Source of the DNA: Gymnopus androsaceus JB14
Taxonomy: Eukaryota > Basidiomycota > Agaricomycetes > Agaricales > Omphalotaceae
NCBI GenBank assembly: GCA_009733575.1
Contig: ML769523.1
Span: forward strand, 5,055-69,054
Reading direction: 5' to 3'
Length of the DNA: 64,000 nt
Below are positions 10,517 to 23,180 of the stretch, piece by piece; the stretch's first letter is position 1, and every line of letters starts with the position of its first letter. The notes under the pieces were generated by a model, which was given only the letters and a program-made list of their open reading frames with translations, was not told the DNA's origin and made no database searches. Position numbers and translations under genes: made by a program.

Positions 10517-11590
10517 CGCTACCATTACCGAAGTTGAGACTATTCTCTTGTGCGTCCATTCACGGTTTCAGTCCCAAGTCGAGACTATTCCCTCGCACCG
10601 CTATCCACTTTGTACTTTCATTCGCTATTCTATTTCTCAAGTCGAGGCTATTCCCTCGCACCGCTATTTCCCATAAAGTCGAGATCATTCTCTCGTACTT
10701 TCATTCGCTATTCTATTCTCAAGTTGAGGCTATTCCCTCGCACAGCTATTCCCACAAAGTTGAGATTATTCTCTCGTACTTTCATTCGCTATTCTATTCT
10801 CAAGTCTTCTGAAGTTGAGCTTCCTTCGCTATATGTGTTATATTCCAAAGTTGAGATCATTATCTCGTACTTCCATTCACTATCCCATTCCAAAGTCGAG
10901 GCCTTTCCTTCACACTAATATTTGCGCAAAGTTGAGATTATTCTCTCATACTTATATTTGCTACTCTATTCTCTAGTCGAGGCTATTTCCTTGCACCCTA
11001 TGCATGAAGTCAAAACTATTCCCCTGTACTTCTGTATTCACTATCCTCAAGTTGAGGTAATTCCCTTGCACTACCTATTGGTATTGAAGCCAAGCTCAAT
11101 ATCTTTTACTCTTGCAATATTATTATGCTCAAGTTGAGGTGATTCCCTTGCACCACCATTTACCGCAAAGTCGCGATTATTTTCTTGTACCTTTATTTGC
11201 AGTTCCATTTTCAAGCTGAGGCTATTTTCTTGCACTGTTTTTGTCAAGAAGAGATCATTCCATTCTACCTCTGTGTTACTATTTTCAAGTTGAGGTAATT
11301 GCTATGCACTACTGATTCACTGCAAATCTGAGACTACTCTCTGGCACTCCCGTATTCCTATTATCAAGTCTAAACTAGTCTTCGCATCACTGTTCACAAG
11401 GTGGAGATTGACCTCTTGTACTCCTGCATTGCTACTAAGTATTTACAAGATTAATCTACTGCACTTCTATTTGCATTTATACTCTCAAGTCGAAGCTATT
11501 CTCTCATATCACTATCTGTGCTCCTATCAGTATTCCCTATGCACCACTATCTGCAAAGTTGAGATTACCTTTTGCATCTCTATTCCTATA
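10517..11590 (+). repeat. Diverged minisatellite
   Basis: A pyrimidine-rich unit of the type AAGTYGAGRYTATTCYCTCG followed by a CAC or TAC, a short spacer and ATTC recurs at irregular 45-90 base spacing, at first well conserved (10570-10900) and then increasingly degenerate. The many stop-free stretches across it come from the repeat composition and are not genes. Confidence 0.8.
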
Positions 11591-12408
11591 TGTTTATTCA
11601 TCAAGTGTATCTTGAAGTCTCAATCTCCGAATCCCACTCTTACGGACACTGGAGTCAAGGCTAATCCTGGAGTGAAGTTTACTCTTACTTCTATTTGCAT
11701 TCCCCCTTCTCAAATGTCCCAATATTCTCTATCATAATACACTTGTATGGGAATCTCTATTCTCAAGACTCAAGTCAAGAATGATCCCAGGATCAAGAAT
11801 ATTTTCTCGCCCACTTGCGTTTCCCCTATCCTTAAGGCTATCTTCTCAAGTCAGGACCAATATGTACTATTTTCTGCACTTCCACTGTTGACGGGTGAAG
11901 ACCGTTTTGAATCAAATTCATCCTCAACTACCAACACCTTACTTTGCACCCTCATTCATATTACTCTTCCCAATATGTCCACTCTTTATCCATTACTGTT
12001 CGAGTTCTCACCCTTCCTTTTTTTTTTTGCAATATTTCTACTATACTTCCTTTTTTTTTTGCAACATAGTCTTCCGACCATGACTTCCCGTAACTTGACT
12101 TAGATTGACAATAAGGAGGTATTTAACCACTTCCTACTAATCGGATACTCTTTTTGTATTTCCTATTTGCCGAAATCTTCTTAACTCTGGTCTTCGGATT
12201 AACAAGACTTCTTGCCTTTTGCTCAATATCTATTATCCATTCCCAGGTTACTTCGGTACCAAAGCTACCCTAACAACCCATTGCACCATTGCTTTCTGTT
12301 AGACTACACTATGTATATTCTCTGCTTTGGCCTCCTCTTTTGGCATAGTCTGGTTTGGCATGTGACCGGTGGCTTCATATATACCACCGATTCCCACACC
12401 TGCTCTTC

Positions 12409-12481
12409 AGCTGTTTGGCTCCGTTCATCATCTGAGGATTTTCCCGTGTTTTCGTCCATGATCTAGATCTAGGTCTCAACA
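12409..12481 (+). repeat. 73-bp direct repeat, possible LTR 3' end (left copy)
   Basis: Matches 14838-14910 with one visible mismatch. It ends GGTCTCAACA, in keeping with the CA that closes LTRs. The repeat lies just upstream of the gag-like remnant. No clear TG-starting full LTR was found. Confidence 0.6.
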
Positions 12482-12782
12482 GGTTATGGTGTCCTTAAAA
12501 TATTAGGGCCTATTTCTGGATCATTGCAAAGAACGAATTGGCTTTTACTTCACCTCACAGCTCATTATTACCTGTTTGTGGTACCGAAACCTTCACGTGC
12601 ACACGAACTGGATTTATTCTCTGGTCCTTTCTTAATCTTATATGGATTCATCCCAATTTAATCGCAATCGACTGTTGGGATCTCCCTCGCTTAATGCAAT
12701 TTGAAATCAACCCGAGGATGCTTATTCGACTCCAACCTCTGTGCCGCAAAATTGATTCTTACCTCAAAACTATGTTTTTCCT

Positions 12783-14817
12783 TTGTCTGTCTTGGGTGGA
12801 ACATTAGGACAGGGACAGGGAAATGCGGCGTATGTACAGAATTATCCCCATCCATCTGAACAACCATATGTTTTTCCTTCCTTTCCATCCTCTCTTGGTT
12901 CTTTACCCATGTCCCTCTCCAATACATTACAGTCCGTTTTCCATCGCCTGAATGATTCCCTACATTCTGAACATCCACTTCCTAATGTACCAAACAAGCC
13001 GATGATTCCTCCATGCATGCCAATTTGTGAGCTGCAGGAATAACGTCTCCAACCTAATACTGCTCTTTCGATATCTTTTGCACCCTCCACTCCCTCCATG
13101 GACTCTATGACTCATGATACATACATCCCTCTGATAGTAATCCATCTCCTTACCAATATTTACCATACCAGAATACCTACATCCTGCCGCATTCCAACTC
13201 TGTCCCTCCGGCGCCAATTTGCTCTCCTTCTGCTTCTGCTTGTTGCCCTACCAGTGCCCCAGATCCTGGTCCCGTCCTCGAGCAACCTTGTCCAGTACTA
13301 TTCTTTGATCCGAGCAACCTTGCTCCTATTGAGGAAGATGGTGATGCTCACCATGACCAGGTTCCCAGGGTAACCTCGATGCCTAATCCAGCACACCCAA
13401 GCTATGGTTTGCAACCTAATAATGCTTACCCTCATGGTGTTTCGCCTGTGCACCCATCTAGTGTCACAAATACGCACCCATTTGGAGTCGCGCACCCTGC
13501 GTCATATGGTCCCCCTGGTATGGGCTTACCACCCCAGCAAATGTTTGCCCCTCCATACCACTATCCTCTGTTCCACCCATATGCTCCTTATCCCTATCCT
13601 TATCCTCCACCACCACACGATACAAAGCCAGACGACCTCTGGGTCAAAGTCGAATATAGCTCAATTCTAACAGCTTTTACAACCACTATTGGTGAAAAGG
13701 ATGCTTTCAAGGGTCATGCCAACTATCACTGCTGGAATGAAGTCCTCACGCAAGCCATGGCCAATGCTGGTATCATTGGTCACATCTGCAGTGAGCCCGC
13801 TCCTGGAATAGCGCAAACTGAGTGGAACACCCCAATCTACCAACCGGAGCTATCCAATCCCCCTACTCAGGCAGAACTTGAAGCTCGGCATATTTGGGAC
13901 AGGAATGATGCTTGGGCATTGTCTGTGATTGCTGCATGCCTTCATGATGATGTTTGAGGTTTACTGGGTCTGGTAATTGATCTACAAGGGCACAGACACA
14001 CTGCATGCATGATGTATGAGAATCTTCATTGTGGTTGCCAGACTGCACCCGACCTTACTGCTGCTTTATCTTTGCAGGAAATGTACTCAAATTCATAACA
14101 GATCGGTCTTCTGGACTTACCACCCTTGGTGGCTTTGGCTACACCATCCCTTGGGTGACCATCCTCAATCGCTTTATCCAACACTTTCCCTCTGGTCTTT
14201 GATATGTCCTTGCCGCCAACGAATGCCAGAAACTGCTGAACAACCCACTTGCTATTCCTTCTTGTGTTATGTTTGACGATTTTGCTCAAAAACTTATCAA
14301 TGCGCAGAATCAAACAAACCTACACAACAACAACAACAATAGATTGGGCTCGAACCAAAACCAGCAGCAGCAGCAGGGCACTGCAACCAGATGAGGGAAA
14401 CATGGCGTTTATGGGGATGGAAATGGGGGTGGTAATGGGAATGTCTCCACCGACGGCAACACCCGCGACAATGCTGGTGACGCTAAACAGGGCAATACGA
14501 ACACGGATACGAACCATAATCGCAATACGAATACAACTACAAGTACTTCTACGAATCACCATCCTACTGCAATGATTGCATCAAGTAGCAACGCTAGTAC
14601 CTTACAGGCTGTACCTGTCTTGTCACCTGTACTTCCATCTTGCACAGTTGTTAATGAAACTACTTCTCAACTGTATCCTGCATCTTGTCATAAGTTGTTT
14701 GTTGCCCTATCTGCAGACATCCACCCCATTCCATTGAACAACCTCAAACTGGAGGATCCAGTGGCGTTTGCTTCATGTACTGACACTACGATAGTTTTCC
14801 CGTGTTTTCATCCATGA
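12783..14817 (+). pseudogene. Ty1/copia-like gag remnant
   Basis: A Pro/Tyr-rich stretch (YAPYPYPYPPPP) leads into a block typical of basidiomycete copia gag: HANYHCWNEVLTQAMANAGI, IGHICSEPAPG, then HIWDRNDAWALSVIAACL (about 13700-13957). After a stop near 13957 the coding continues with VMFDDFAQKLINAQNQ and an Asn/Gln/Thr-rich tail, interrupted again near 14392. No protease, integrase or reverse transcriptase follows, so it is a gag-only, non-autonomous or deleted element. It probably belongs with the 73-bp repeats on either side. Confidence 0.7.
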
Positions 14818-14837
14818 TCTAAGTATTTCTTATATAT

Positions 14838-14910
14838 AGCTGTTTGACTCCGTTCATCATCTGAGGATTTTCCCGTGTTTTCGTCCATGATCTAGATCTA
14901 GGTCTCAACA
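14838..14910 (+). repeat. 73-bp direct repeat, possible LTR 3' end (right copy)
   Basis: Partner of 12409-12481. A partial third copy (TTTTCCCGTGTTTTCATCC) sits just upstream at about 14794-14820. Confidence 0.6.
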
Positions 14911-16080
14911 CTTTCCGTCTACAGCATAATTCTTATATGGTGATCTGCACTCCCGACAGTTATTCCTGATTCAGCCAGACACAAATCCCTGTAGTCTCCA
15001 ATGGTAATGGTCTGCCTACGGGGACGGAACATTTTATTATCTCCTCGATTTGAACCTTCGGTGCTTCATTTCTACCCAGACTTGCTCATAATGACCAAAG
15101 TAACCTTTTGACTTGAGTATCCACGGACACAGCAGATATACATTTACTACCACCCTCAATGAACAACTCATATTCTCCTTTCACTTGGCCACCAACTACC
15201 AAGCCTTCCAGGCACGTTCTCAGACTCCTCTTATGATTTCAATCTCTTAATTCCAATTCGGCGTTCACGTTCACGTTCACAATTCCTCCGCCATACTATT
15301 CTCTTAATTCGGCCCTCGCTTTGGGTGATCCAGTGGCTGCTAACTCAACCTATTCTTCTCGTGTTGCAATCTATAGTCAAACTGTTTTTGTCAATACTTC
15401 CCGCAGATTTGTCCTTTACCAACTGTTTAACTTGAAGGCACAATTATTTAAAGTATCTATAATCTCCAAAATGTAGGAATTCGCCAGCAAATACAAGCCT
15501 TTTCCCCACTTTTACTAAATCTTCACCTTACGAGCAATTCCATTTTGTCACTGACATCTATATGTAATGCTTAAGCCTTTGAGTCTTACTCTATCCCCTA
15601 TAATCTTTCAGATTCCATTCGCGTTCTTGACCTACTTGGCAATTAATTTGCGATTCATGTCTTGGATGTCCTCAGACTGTTTGCCATCTATGAGGAGCCT
15701 TTCCACCACTTTCTGCTGCTCTTCTGTACAGTCTATTTGGGCCTGCACTGAAACCGTCTTTCTTTTTCCCAACTCAACACTTCTGGAAGTCCGATTCTCA
15801 TATGACCTTTTTCAATCGAAGTTGAAAGTAGCACATAATGCTCATCCTCAGTCTTTCACTGGAATAGTTACATCTCACTCTTCTAATTCAGACCCTGAGC
15901 TCTGTTTGGGTTTCTCCTTGCCTGTTTTCGCCGTTCTCCCGCGATTGAGCTCTGGCTCTGTTTGGGTCGTCCGGTTCACCCGGCGACCATGGGCGGGAAC
16001 GCGGGGCTAAAGCCCAGCCAAACCTCTTTGCAAGTAATATTCCATTCCGAACTTATTATATTAGTCCCATTTACTCCGAA
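14911..16080. other. No gene recognised within the insertion
   Basis: Low-complexity, pyrimidine-rich DNA. One open frame at 15567-16010 (147 codons) has no recognisable domain and shares the composition of its surroundings, so it is not called as a gene. Confidence 0.5.
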
Positions 16081-16100
16081 CTAGCCATAGTCTGGCTTAT

Positions 16101-16136
16101 TCCGAGATAAGTTGAACGTAGGCGGCTTATCAGAGG
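16101..16136 (+). repeat. 36-bp direct repeat, right end of the 6.8-kb insertion
   Basis: Identical to 9267-9302. The sequence after it (CCATGCATATGAATGAG) resumes homology with the right arm. Confidence 0.9.
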
Positions 16137-16227
16137 CCATGCATATGAATGAGTCCATATACGATATACGATAAATATTGGTACGCTATGCTAAGTACAA
16201 GATAAAGAATGGCGTCAAAACAGAACG

Positions 16228-17914
16228 TCACACGATAACAAGCAAACGACTGTTACATTTCAAACGCGCAAGAAGGAGAACGAAAGATCCAGCGAGGATA
16301 AAACAACCCTAAAGAACAACGAGTATCAGACCAGAACTCAGGCATGCATCGCAGTTCACTTACAGTGTACAGAATAAGGTGGCCAAAGTTGGCCACGGTC
16401 GTTTGACGAATGAATATACCGCCGATGGGAGTTCCTGCCAAAGCGCCGAAGGATAAGGTAGCAAAGAGCATTCCGATCCGTGCTCCTACGCGCTCGGGAG
16501 GTGAGATTTGGGCCACACATGCCTATCAAACTCCTCAGGACGTTGCATTCCAAAAAAGCTTTGAATCTCACTTACAGGAAGAAGCGAAAAGAACGGCCCG
16601 GATGCAAATCCATATAGTGCAGCGAACACTACTATATTCCTCTCCGCCGTCGAAGTGTACCACAGTGCCAATACGAGGATCGCGCTGATCATCGTCGCAA
16701 CCACGATCGTATTGAACCTTCCGGCTTTGTCGGCGATGTGGCCAGGAAGCACCCGTCCGACAATGCTAGTGGCACACATGATAGCAAGCAAATACGGTGT
16801 AAGCGGATTTGCACCATGAGTGGCTACGCCATATGCACCGACTTGGAAGAACGGAATGAATATGCTAATAACCGTAAGCCATGCACCGGCGGCAAAGAGC
16901 GTGAAGCGGAGGTCGAGGAAGGCGCCAAAGTCAATGATGCGTCTTAGCGGTGGTAGAGGCCTTCGTGGGCGCCGAGAACGGATAGTCACGGTCGCGACTG
17001 CGTAGGAGATAAGTACGATGAACGCGATAATTCGAATGGTCCATCCTGTAAGAGAGTCAGTGAGCTTCTTCAAGATTTGCATCGGAAAGGACACCCACCA
17101 AAGCCGATGAGAGGTATCAGTTTATTCAGCATGATCGGCATAACGATACCTCCCCCGCTAGCGCAGCCCAACACAATTCCTAACGCATACGCGGATTTCT
17201 TCGCAAACCAATGAGTGACGACTGACAATGAGGGAAAAAAGCTGATGAAGAAGAGTCAGTCTGTGATTCTTGATGCATCAGAAATCGGAGACGTACCCAA
17301 AAGCAGCCCCAACACTAAAGAGGACACTTTGACATAGGAATTCTTGGTAAATATGATGGGGTTGGACGATCGATAACATAAATAAAGAAAAGCTAGCGAT
17401 GAGCCCGCTCATAGGAATTAAGTATTTCGGGCCAAATGCGTCGAACACAGGCCCTACAAAAGCAGCGCCTGCACGAGCGTCAACCCTAGGTATATTATGT
17501 GACATCTCAACAAATGAAACTTACAAAAGTAAAGAATGAAGACTTGGACAGAGCCGATCATGCTCACAAGGGTCGGTGAGTCGTCTGACAGGTACTCTCG
17601 GCGGTAGAAGTCGTTGAAGGCACCAAATGCGTTTACAGTCCTGTGAAGAGAAACAATTAAGCTAACCTTGATTTCGAGAAGAAAATAACACTCGAGACCT
17701 ACCCAAAAGTGCTGAAAGCGACTAGAGAAGCACCGAGGACAGTGAGCCACGCGTGAAGTCCACCATCCGGAGGTCCCGCATCAGACTTCTCTTGTACTTC
17801 CTCTACGGGAGGAGCTACAAAAGTGTGAACCTCGAAGGAGTCCTTCTTCTTCTCAGCCTTCACGAGCCCATCAATTTGCGGATGCTGGGCAATCTGAACG
17901 TCTTCGCTGGCCAT
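16228..17914 (-). CDS. MFS transporter, monocarboxylate-permease-like
   Basis: A multi-exon minus-strand gene of roughly 450-470 residues. After an acidic N-terminal tail comes PPDGGLHAWLTVLGASLV, the hallmark opening of fungal MCH/monocarboxylate-porter proteins. Later blocks include AFGAFNDFYRREYL (helix 1-2), GPKYLIPMSGLIASFSLFML, WFAKKSAYALGIVLGCASGG, and the C-terminal half FLDLRFTLFAAGAWLTVISI, IVGRVLPGHIADKAGRFNTI and GALAGTPIGGIFI. A short last exon gives CFILAGSFVLLLARLK and stops at 16228. The start is taken at MASEDVQ (17914); an upstream in-frame ATG at 18070 would add 52 residues. It is likely the exporter of the cluster product. It is divergent from the P450, and only its 3' end is repeated at 45527-45687. 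Confidence 0.85.
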
Positions 17915-18163
17915 CGAGACTGGAAGGCAGGGCACGACTTGAAAGTTAAAGGGACGGGAAAGAAAACTCCGCTCGTCATTAAGTGTCAGCGTCGGTTCAA
18001 TACTGTCATCATTGATTTGAGCGCCAGCGGAATTTTTGGTGGGGCTGACCTTGTAGTGCAACCCTAGCACCGCAAATCACGGCATCGTGCGGAGAATTGC
18101 CACCTCGCCATCCTAAAACAATGATAAAAGCAAAGTCCTGAGTGTCAATCTGCGCATCCAGAC

Positions 18164-20269
18164 ATGATCAACTACGGCATCTTACTGGCGGCACTCGTAT
18201 CTGTGTTCGTTTTCATCCAAACGACGACCAGCGGCCTTCGTAGAGGCAAGAACCTTCCTCCTGGGCCCCGCCGAATCCCTATACTCGGAAACCTCCTCCA
18301 AGTCCCCGTTCTTCGCCCGTACCCCAAGTTCCGAGAATGGGCAAAGGAATACGGGTCCGTCTTCTCTCTGAAGCTTGGCCCTCAGAACATCATCGTATTG
18401 AACTCGGCTAAAGCCGCCAACGACCTACTCAACACGCGTTCAAAGATTTACTCTTCACGCGCACCTCCCCATGTTGCTCACGATATAATGTCGGACGGAC
18501 AGCGCCTAGTCTTCTTGCCATATGATACAGAATGGAAGGTTAGCGTTCAGAGTGATTTCGCATGCCCAAGATGATGCTGACGTACTTACAAGACTGCTCA
18601 TAAATCCTTGACATCTGCGCTACGACCTGCTGCTCATGCGAAAGCGGTACGAAACGTCCAAGAACTCGAGTCCCGAGTGACAATCTTCGACCTGATGAAG
18701 CACGGTGATGCTTCGCTTGATCCAAAGTTTTCCGAACGAGCTGTGATTGAAGCCGAGGTACCGGATACACATTGGTTTGCGCTCATTCGGCGATATGTAC
18801 GCAAGTTTCATTTCTTCATCGTGAATTCTGTCGGCTGACTGCGAAATGAACCACAGACAACGAGCGTGGTGATGACAGCCATGTACGGAAATCGTGTCAA
18901 TAAGGCAATAAAGAACCCGCGATTGTGAGGGCGTTTGAAGCATGTTGATTCATGCGCCTGATTCATACTGTTTCGCAGGCATAAAATCTACGATGTTCTG
19001 GCTAATTTTGCGCATGTAGGCCAGCCCGGGAACTACCTGTAAGTTTGCCGATGACATATTTTGACGTCCAGTCTAAACTTTTGCCTTCTCCTAGGGCCGA
19101 CTTGTTCCCAATTATACGCAAGCTTCCGGACTTTCTGGCACCGTGGCGCATCGCAGGTCGCAAGATGCATGAATGGTGAGTGCAGGAATCGCAGATCACC
19201 ATACATCAAGCTGATATACATCAACAGGGAGATGGACCTATGGGGCGGTCTCCTCGACGAAGGCAAGAAAGTGCTTTCGAACGGAACAGCCAACACCTCC
19301 TACGTCAACACGTATCTCCGTGAACGAAGTGAAGGCGGGCATTCGATGGATGTCCCTGGAACTGGTGTAACACCGGACGGCTTCCTGCGAGACAAGCTGA
19401 TCGCGTACACTGCTGGCACAGTCCTGGAGGCCGGAAGTGATACGACAGCCAGTACGATGCAGACGTTCATCCTGTTCATGCTTGCACATCCACCGGTATT
19501 GGAACGAGTGAGAGCCGAGATTGATGCTGCAGTCGGTGCAGTGAATGGAAGTGATGGTCGGATGCCCGAGTTCGAGGATGAAGATAGATGTCCGTATTTC
19601 GTTGCCTGTATCAAGGAGACCTTGAGAAGAAGACCTCCGACTATAATGGGTAAGACTCAGCTTTGGTCCAAGTCTCATCCGATGATAAGCGTACGTTTTT
19701 AGGTATTCCCCATCTCGCTGATGAAGACGATGAGTATGAGGGAATGTTCATTCCTAAAGGATCTACCGTCATCGGAAACGTCTGGACTATCCATCTTGAC
19801 CCGGCGGTCTACCCAAATCCAATGGCATTCCAACCTGAACGCTTCTTGCATACGGATGGCAAGAAGATGCAATGGGGCTCTGGACCGGAAGCTCGAGATC
19901 GCGATCAGTAAGCCCATCTCAATAGCGCATCTCGCATTTGCTGAAAGTAATGACAGCTATGTGTTTGGTTGGGGCCGGCGATTTTGTCTTGGTTCTCAGA
20001 TCGCAGAAGCCTCCCTTTTCATCGTATTATCTCGTATCCTCTGGGCTTTTGACTTCGCTGCGCCTATTGATCCTGCCACTGGAAGAGCGAAGGTCCCGGA
20101 TATCACTGATGAGGAGGGCACTTTCACAAGTGGTTTTGTGAGCGTTCCGAGGATTTATCCAGTATCATTCAAGCCTCGGAGCAAGGGTCGCGAAGAGATA
20201 GTAATGAGGGCATATGACGAGGCCCAAGCTGCCTGGGACGTTCTTGGGCTGGAGAGGGATGTAAACTGA
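18164..20269 (+). CDS. Cytochrome P450 monooxygenase
   Basis: A complete microsomal P450 in about eight exons, starting with a membrane anchor (LLAALVSVFVFIQ) and the proline hinge LPPGPRRIPILGNLLQVP. The oxygen-binding I-helix motif AGSDTTAS is at about 19430, the K-helix ExxR is ETLR at about 19615, and the haem-ligand loop FGWGRRFCLG is at about 19963-19992, with its cysteine in place. The exon joins I tested stay in frame (for example EWK + TAHKSLTSALRP over 18540-18592). The length, about 530-550 residues, is normal. It resembles basidiomycete P450s of secondary-metabolite clusters. It is divergent from the MFS transporter with only some 250 bases between starts, so the pair may share a promoter. 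The substrate is unknown; hydroxylation of the polyketide product is an inference from position. Confidence 0.9.
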
Positions 20270-22495
20270 AAGAATCATCAATGTTACGTTTGTACAATTG
20301 TACTACGAACTATGATTAGAACTCACCTATAAGCACAAGTCGAGTAACATACAAACACCTTGAAATTGAGTCGTTATTAGATATCTGTGAATAACCAGGG
20401 ACCCTATGCATCCTATCGTTTGAATGTTGTATGCGCGTTCAGCGACAAATTTGAATAAACAGGAGGCGCTGAATCCTGATTCGATGGACGTCTATATTTC
20501 AAAGCCAGTGCACGTGCCTCATTAGATCTTCACACTTTGATGAGAGCGACAGTGGACACACGTAGTATCTTTCCTTCCCTCTTGCTCCATTCAACTGTTA
20601 TACGGTCTCTAGATGCTTATTTACGCATCTCGCACCTTCGAGTCTTCATCCTCCGACTGGTTCAGCATCAACTTCCTTCGTACTGCATACCTTGTGTATA
20701 CTGCTCTGTATACTGCTTTGTTATTTCGAACCTCGAGCACATTGAAGGCGCAAACTATGAACAAAGGGAGCGTCAGAAGGGCGCGAAGCATATGCGATGC
20801 GAGGCAGACATCTATATGGTCTACTGAAAGCAGGGATGGAGCGATGTTTGGACCAAAGGAGGCAATACGGGGAGCACAAATGGAGTGATTGGATTGGGAA
20901 TGTGAATGCGACGTAGTTGCCTGCATACAATGGAGCAGTAGCAAGATATCATTTTTTGTCTATGCCAGCCTATTGAAATGCGCAAATAATGGAAACATGC
21001 AGGCGCTATTGCTCACATCTCTTTCTTCCTGAACTCCTGCACAGGATCAAACATACTTTCCAACGAGTCTCGGACCTCTCATTCCGCCTCCTGCCAATCA
21101 GTAGTATCCGTTTGACTGAGGCTCATGAGCGAAGCATGCTGACATCTGACTCTGCAGACTGCAGAGCTTGGTAGCATTGCTTATTGAGTAGCATTAGCAC
21201 GGAGCCAGGCAATACATGATGTTGACTAGCGTTGATGATTAGTGATTCTCAGCACTGGCTATATAGATGGAAATCCTTGTTGAGTTTTGTAGCAGATTTT
21301 GGAATGAGACTCGTGCCAATAAGGTTTGTGATGCAGAAAATGCTTAGGCCTGTAACCCGCCTTCTATTATAGTCACTAGCAGGGTGCAAAGTCATATCTT
21401 TCGAATCTATATAAGAATAACCTACTACACTTTCCCAATTTGCTGCCAAATCACCTACTCCGACTCCTTGTCTAAAACATTCCTTAGTAGTCTTCCTGGG
21501 CATCCTAACCTTTTTCCTCCCCTGCGACGTCGTCTTACATGCTGTCGAGGACGGGGTGGCTGATCTTCATCAATGTCCCTGACTTTGGCAATCACCTTTT
21601 TTGCCTACATGGTTTTCTGAGACCTTTTTCCATATCCTCTTGCTACCCGGCGTTTTTGGTATGCAGTCAGGTGAAGTTTCAAGATGCCTAGAATGGACCG
21701 CCGGTATAATTAATGCTACAGTTTTAGTGACTTTTCTTTTGTTTCTCATCCCCTTGATAGGATTGTTCAGCAGATCCGGGTGATACTCTGGTGGATTAAT
21801 CATGAGTATAGCCTCTCCCTTTGTATCAGGTACCCATGGGCCTCGCTTATCATCATAGTTTGGAAGACACTGGCAATAGGTGAAGCAACAGGTATTCAAA
21901 TAATCAAATCTATACATGACCTTGTATTTCAGCTTTAAGGTCACTCATAGGCCCCTCCCCTCCTACCTGCCATATAGGGAAATTATTTCCCACAATAAGT
22001 ACAATGGTTTTTCAAGGCAGATTGTTCCAAAAATTTTCCCAAAATATCTTACAAGCATTTAGTGACCATACCGCATTGACATATCACTACTACATACACA
22101 AATGCATTGGGTCATCTGCTGTGCACAAATTTTAGGCAAGTCACAACCAAGCTGTGATCACTGAAAAGGAAAATCACCTTGAGCCCTTGTATATAGATTG
22201 ATATTTGTTTCCTTCCCAATTCCATCCTCAACCAGGTCAAAAAAAAATGACAATTTGAGTTGTCAAACCTGGTGCAAATGGCTGTATACCACTAAAAATC
22301 TTTCAGATTTAAGGACCCTTCAGACCCCACCCCCCTAAGGTCATATGGGCACCTAAATTTCTGAACACCTCTTGAGGTGAAGAGTTCCCAAAGAGCAGCG
22401 TCAATATGTTCCACTTCATGGGATGGGCAATGTTGGATAGCATAGAGTGACAAATTTTAGCATACAGCTCTCTAGGCAGATGGTGCAATAACTAT
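20270..22495. other. No gene recognised; AT-rich intergenic DNA
   Basis: Short open frames occur (20537-20888 plus, 21249-21503 minus, 21570-21944 minus). None shows a domain I recognise. The two minus-strand frames share a style (Pro/Lys-rich, broken) that suggests transposon debris. From about 22000 the DNA is AT-rich and full of stops. Confidence 0.45.
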
Positions 22496-23160
22496 TCACA
22501 CCACCAATGATTATACTTCAGCCAGGCTGAAGCACTGTGAGAAATGAATTATTTCAGTGCATAAGATAAATGTACTTTTTCATACAAGTATATAAAACAA
22601 ATATTCCAATGAACTTACAAAGGAATTACATTTAGACCCTCTCAATTTTGAATTTTAAACAGACTTCTGAAAGGGCACTTTGCAATTGAGCTCTAAAAAC
22701 AATAGTTTCAATGCAGACTGAATACTTTTACTTCACAATAAGAGCAAAAGCAACTATTTCAAAGAACCTTTCAGCTGGTTCCCAAAAGACAATACTTCAA
22801 TGCTTGGGCCAATCCAGGCTGCTGCCAAACCGCACAGCAAAAGGCAATATTTCAGTGAAATTTTGAGTTGTTCTTTGAAGCAATTACTTTCACTCTTATT
22901 GTGAAAGCAGGGCTTTCAAGTCCTCATCGAATCTATTGTTTTCAGAGTCCATTTGAAAGCTTAGAGTCCAATTGAAAGCTTCTCTTTCGCATATCTATAT
23001 AAAGTTCTCAATTCAGAATGTCAGAATTCAATTGATTCATTGCACTATTGAAATATATGACTTCTATATTTTTCTAAAAAAGTGCACTCTGTATAGGATT
23101 GAAATAATTTATTTCCCATTATGCTTCAGCCAAGCTGAAGCATGATTATTGGCGGTGTGA
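22496..23160. mobile_element. MITE, family with TCACACC ends
   Basis: A 665-bp element with terminal inverted repeats of about 60 bp. The left end reads TCACACCACCAATGATTA and the right end, inverted, TCACACCGCCAATAATCA. Each end carries an inner hairpin around CTTCAGCCnnGCTGAAG. There is no coding capacity. A related copy begins at 26935. Confidence 0.75.
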
Positions 23161-23180
23161 TTTGGGTCATCTGATGGTTT

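Larger units (their letters stand above)
9303..16100. mobile_element. 6.8-kb insertion with 9-bp inverted ends
   Basis: The insertion separates the methyltransferase from the MFS gene. It begins ATAAGCCAG and ends CTGGCTTAT, a 9-bp terminal inverted repeat, and is flanked by perfect 36-bp direct repeats. Inside are a diverged minisatellite, a copia-like gag remnant with 73-bp repeats on both sides, and no recognisable transposase or recombinase. An open frame at 9808-10137 and another at 15567-16010 have no family I recognise. It may be a composite of several insertions; its class is unknown. Confidence 0.65.
2515..16389 (+). repeat. Left arm of a large inverted segmental duplication
   Basis: This block matches the reverse complement of 45527-60204. 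It contains, left to right, DABB, ALDH-like, PKS remnant, methyltransferase and the 3' end of the MFS gene. It differs from the right arm by a 1.34-kb tandem duplication, three deletions in the PKS and a 6.8-kb insertion at 9303-16100. The outer limit lies near 2515, inside what is intron 1 of the DABB gene on the right arm. The inner limit lies near 16389, inside the MFS gene. Confidence 0.9.

Noticed and set aside
10395..12103. Several open frames of 90-120 codons rich in Ser, Phe and Leu
   Set aside because: They follow the minisatellite and pyrimidine-rich composition, with the same peptide recurring in different frames.
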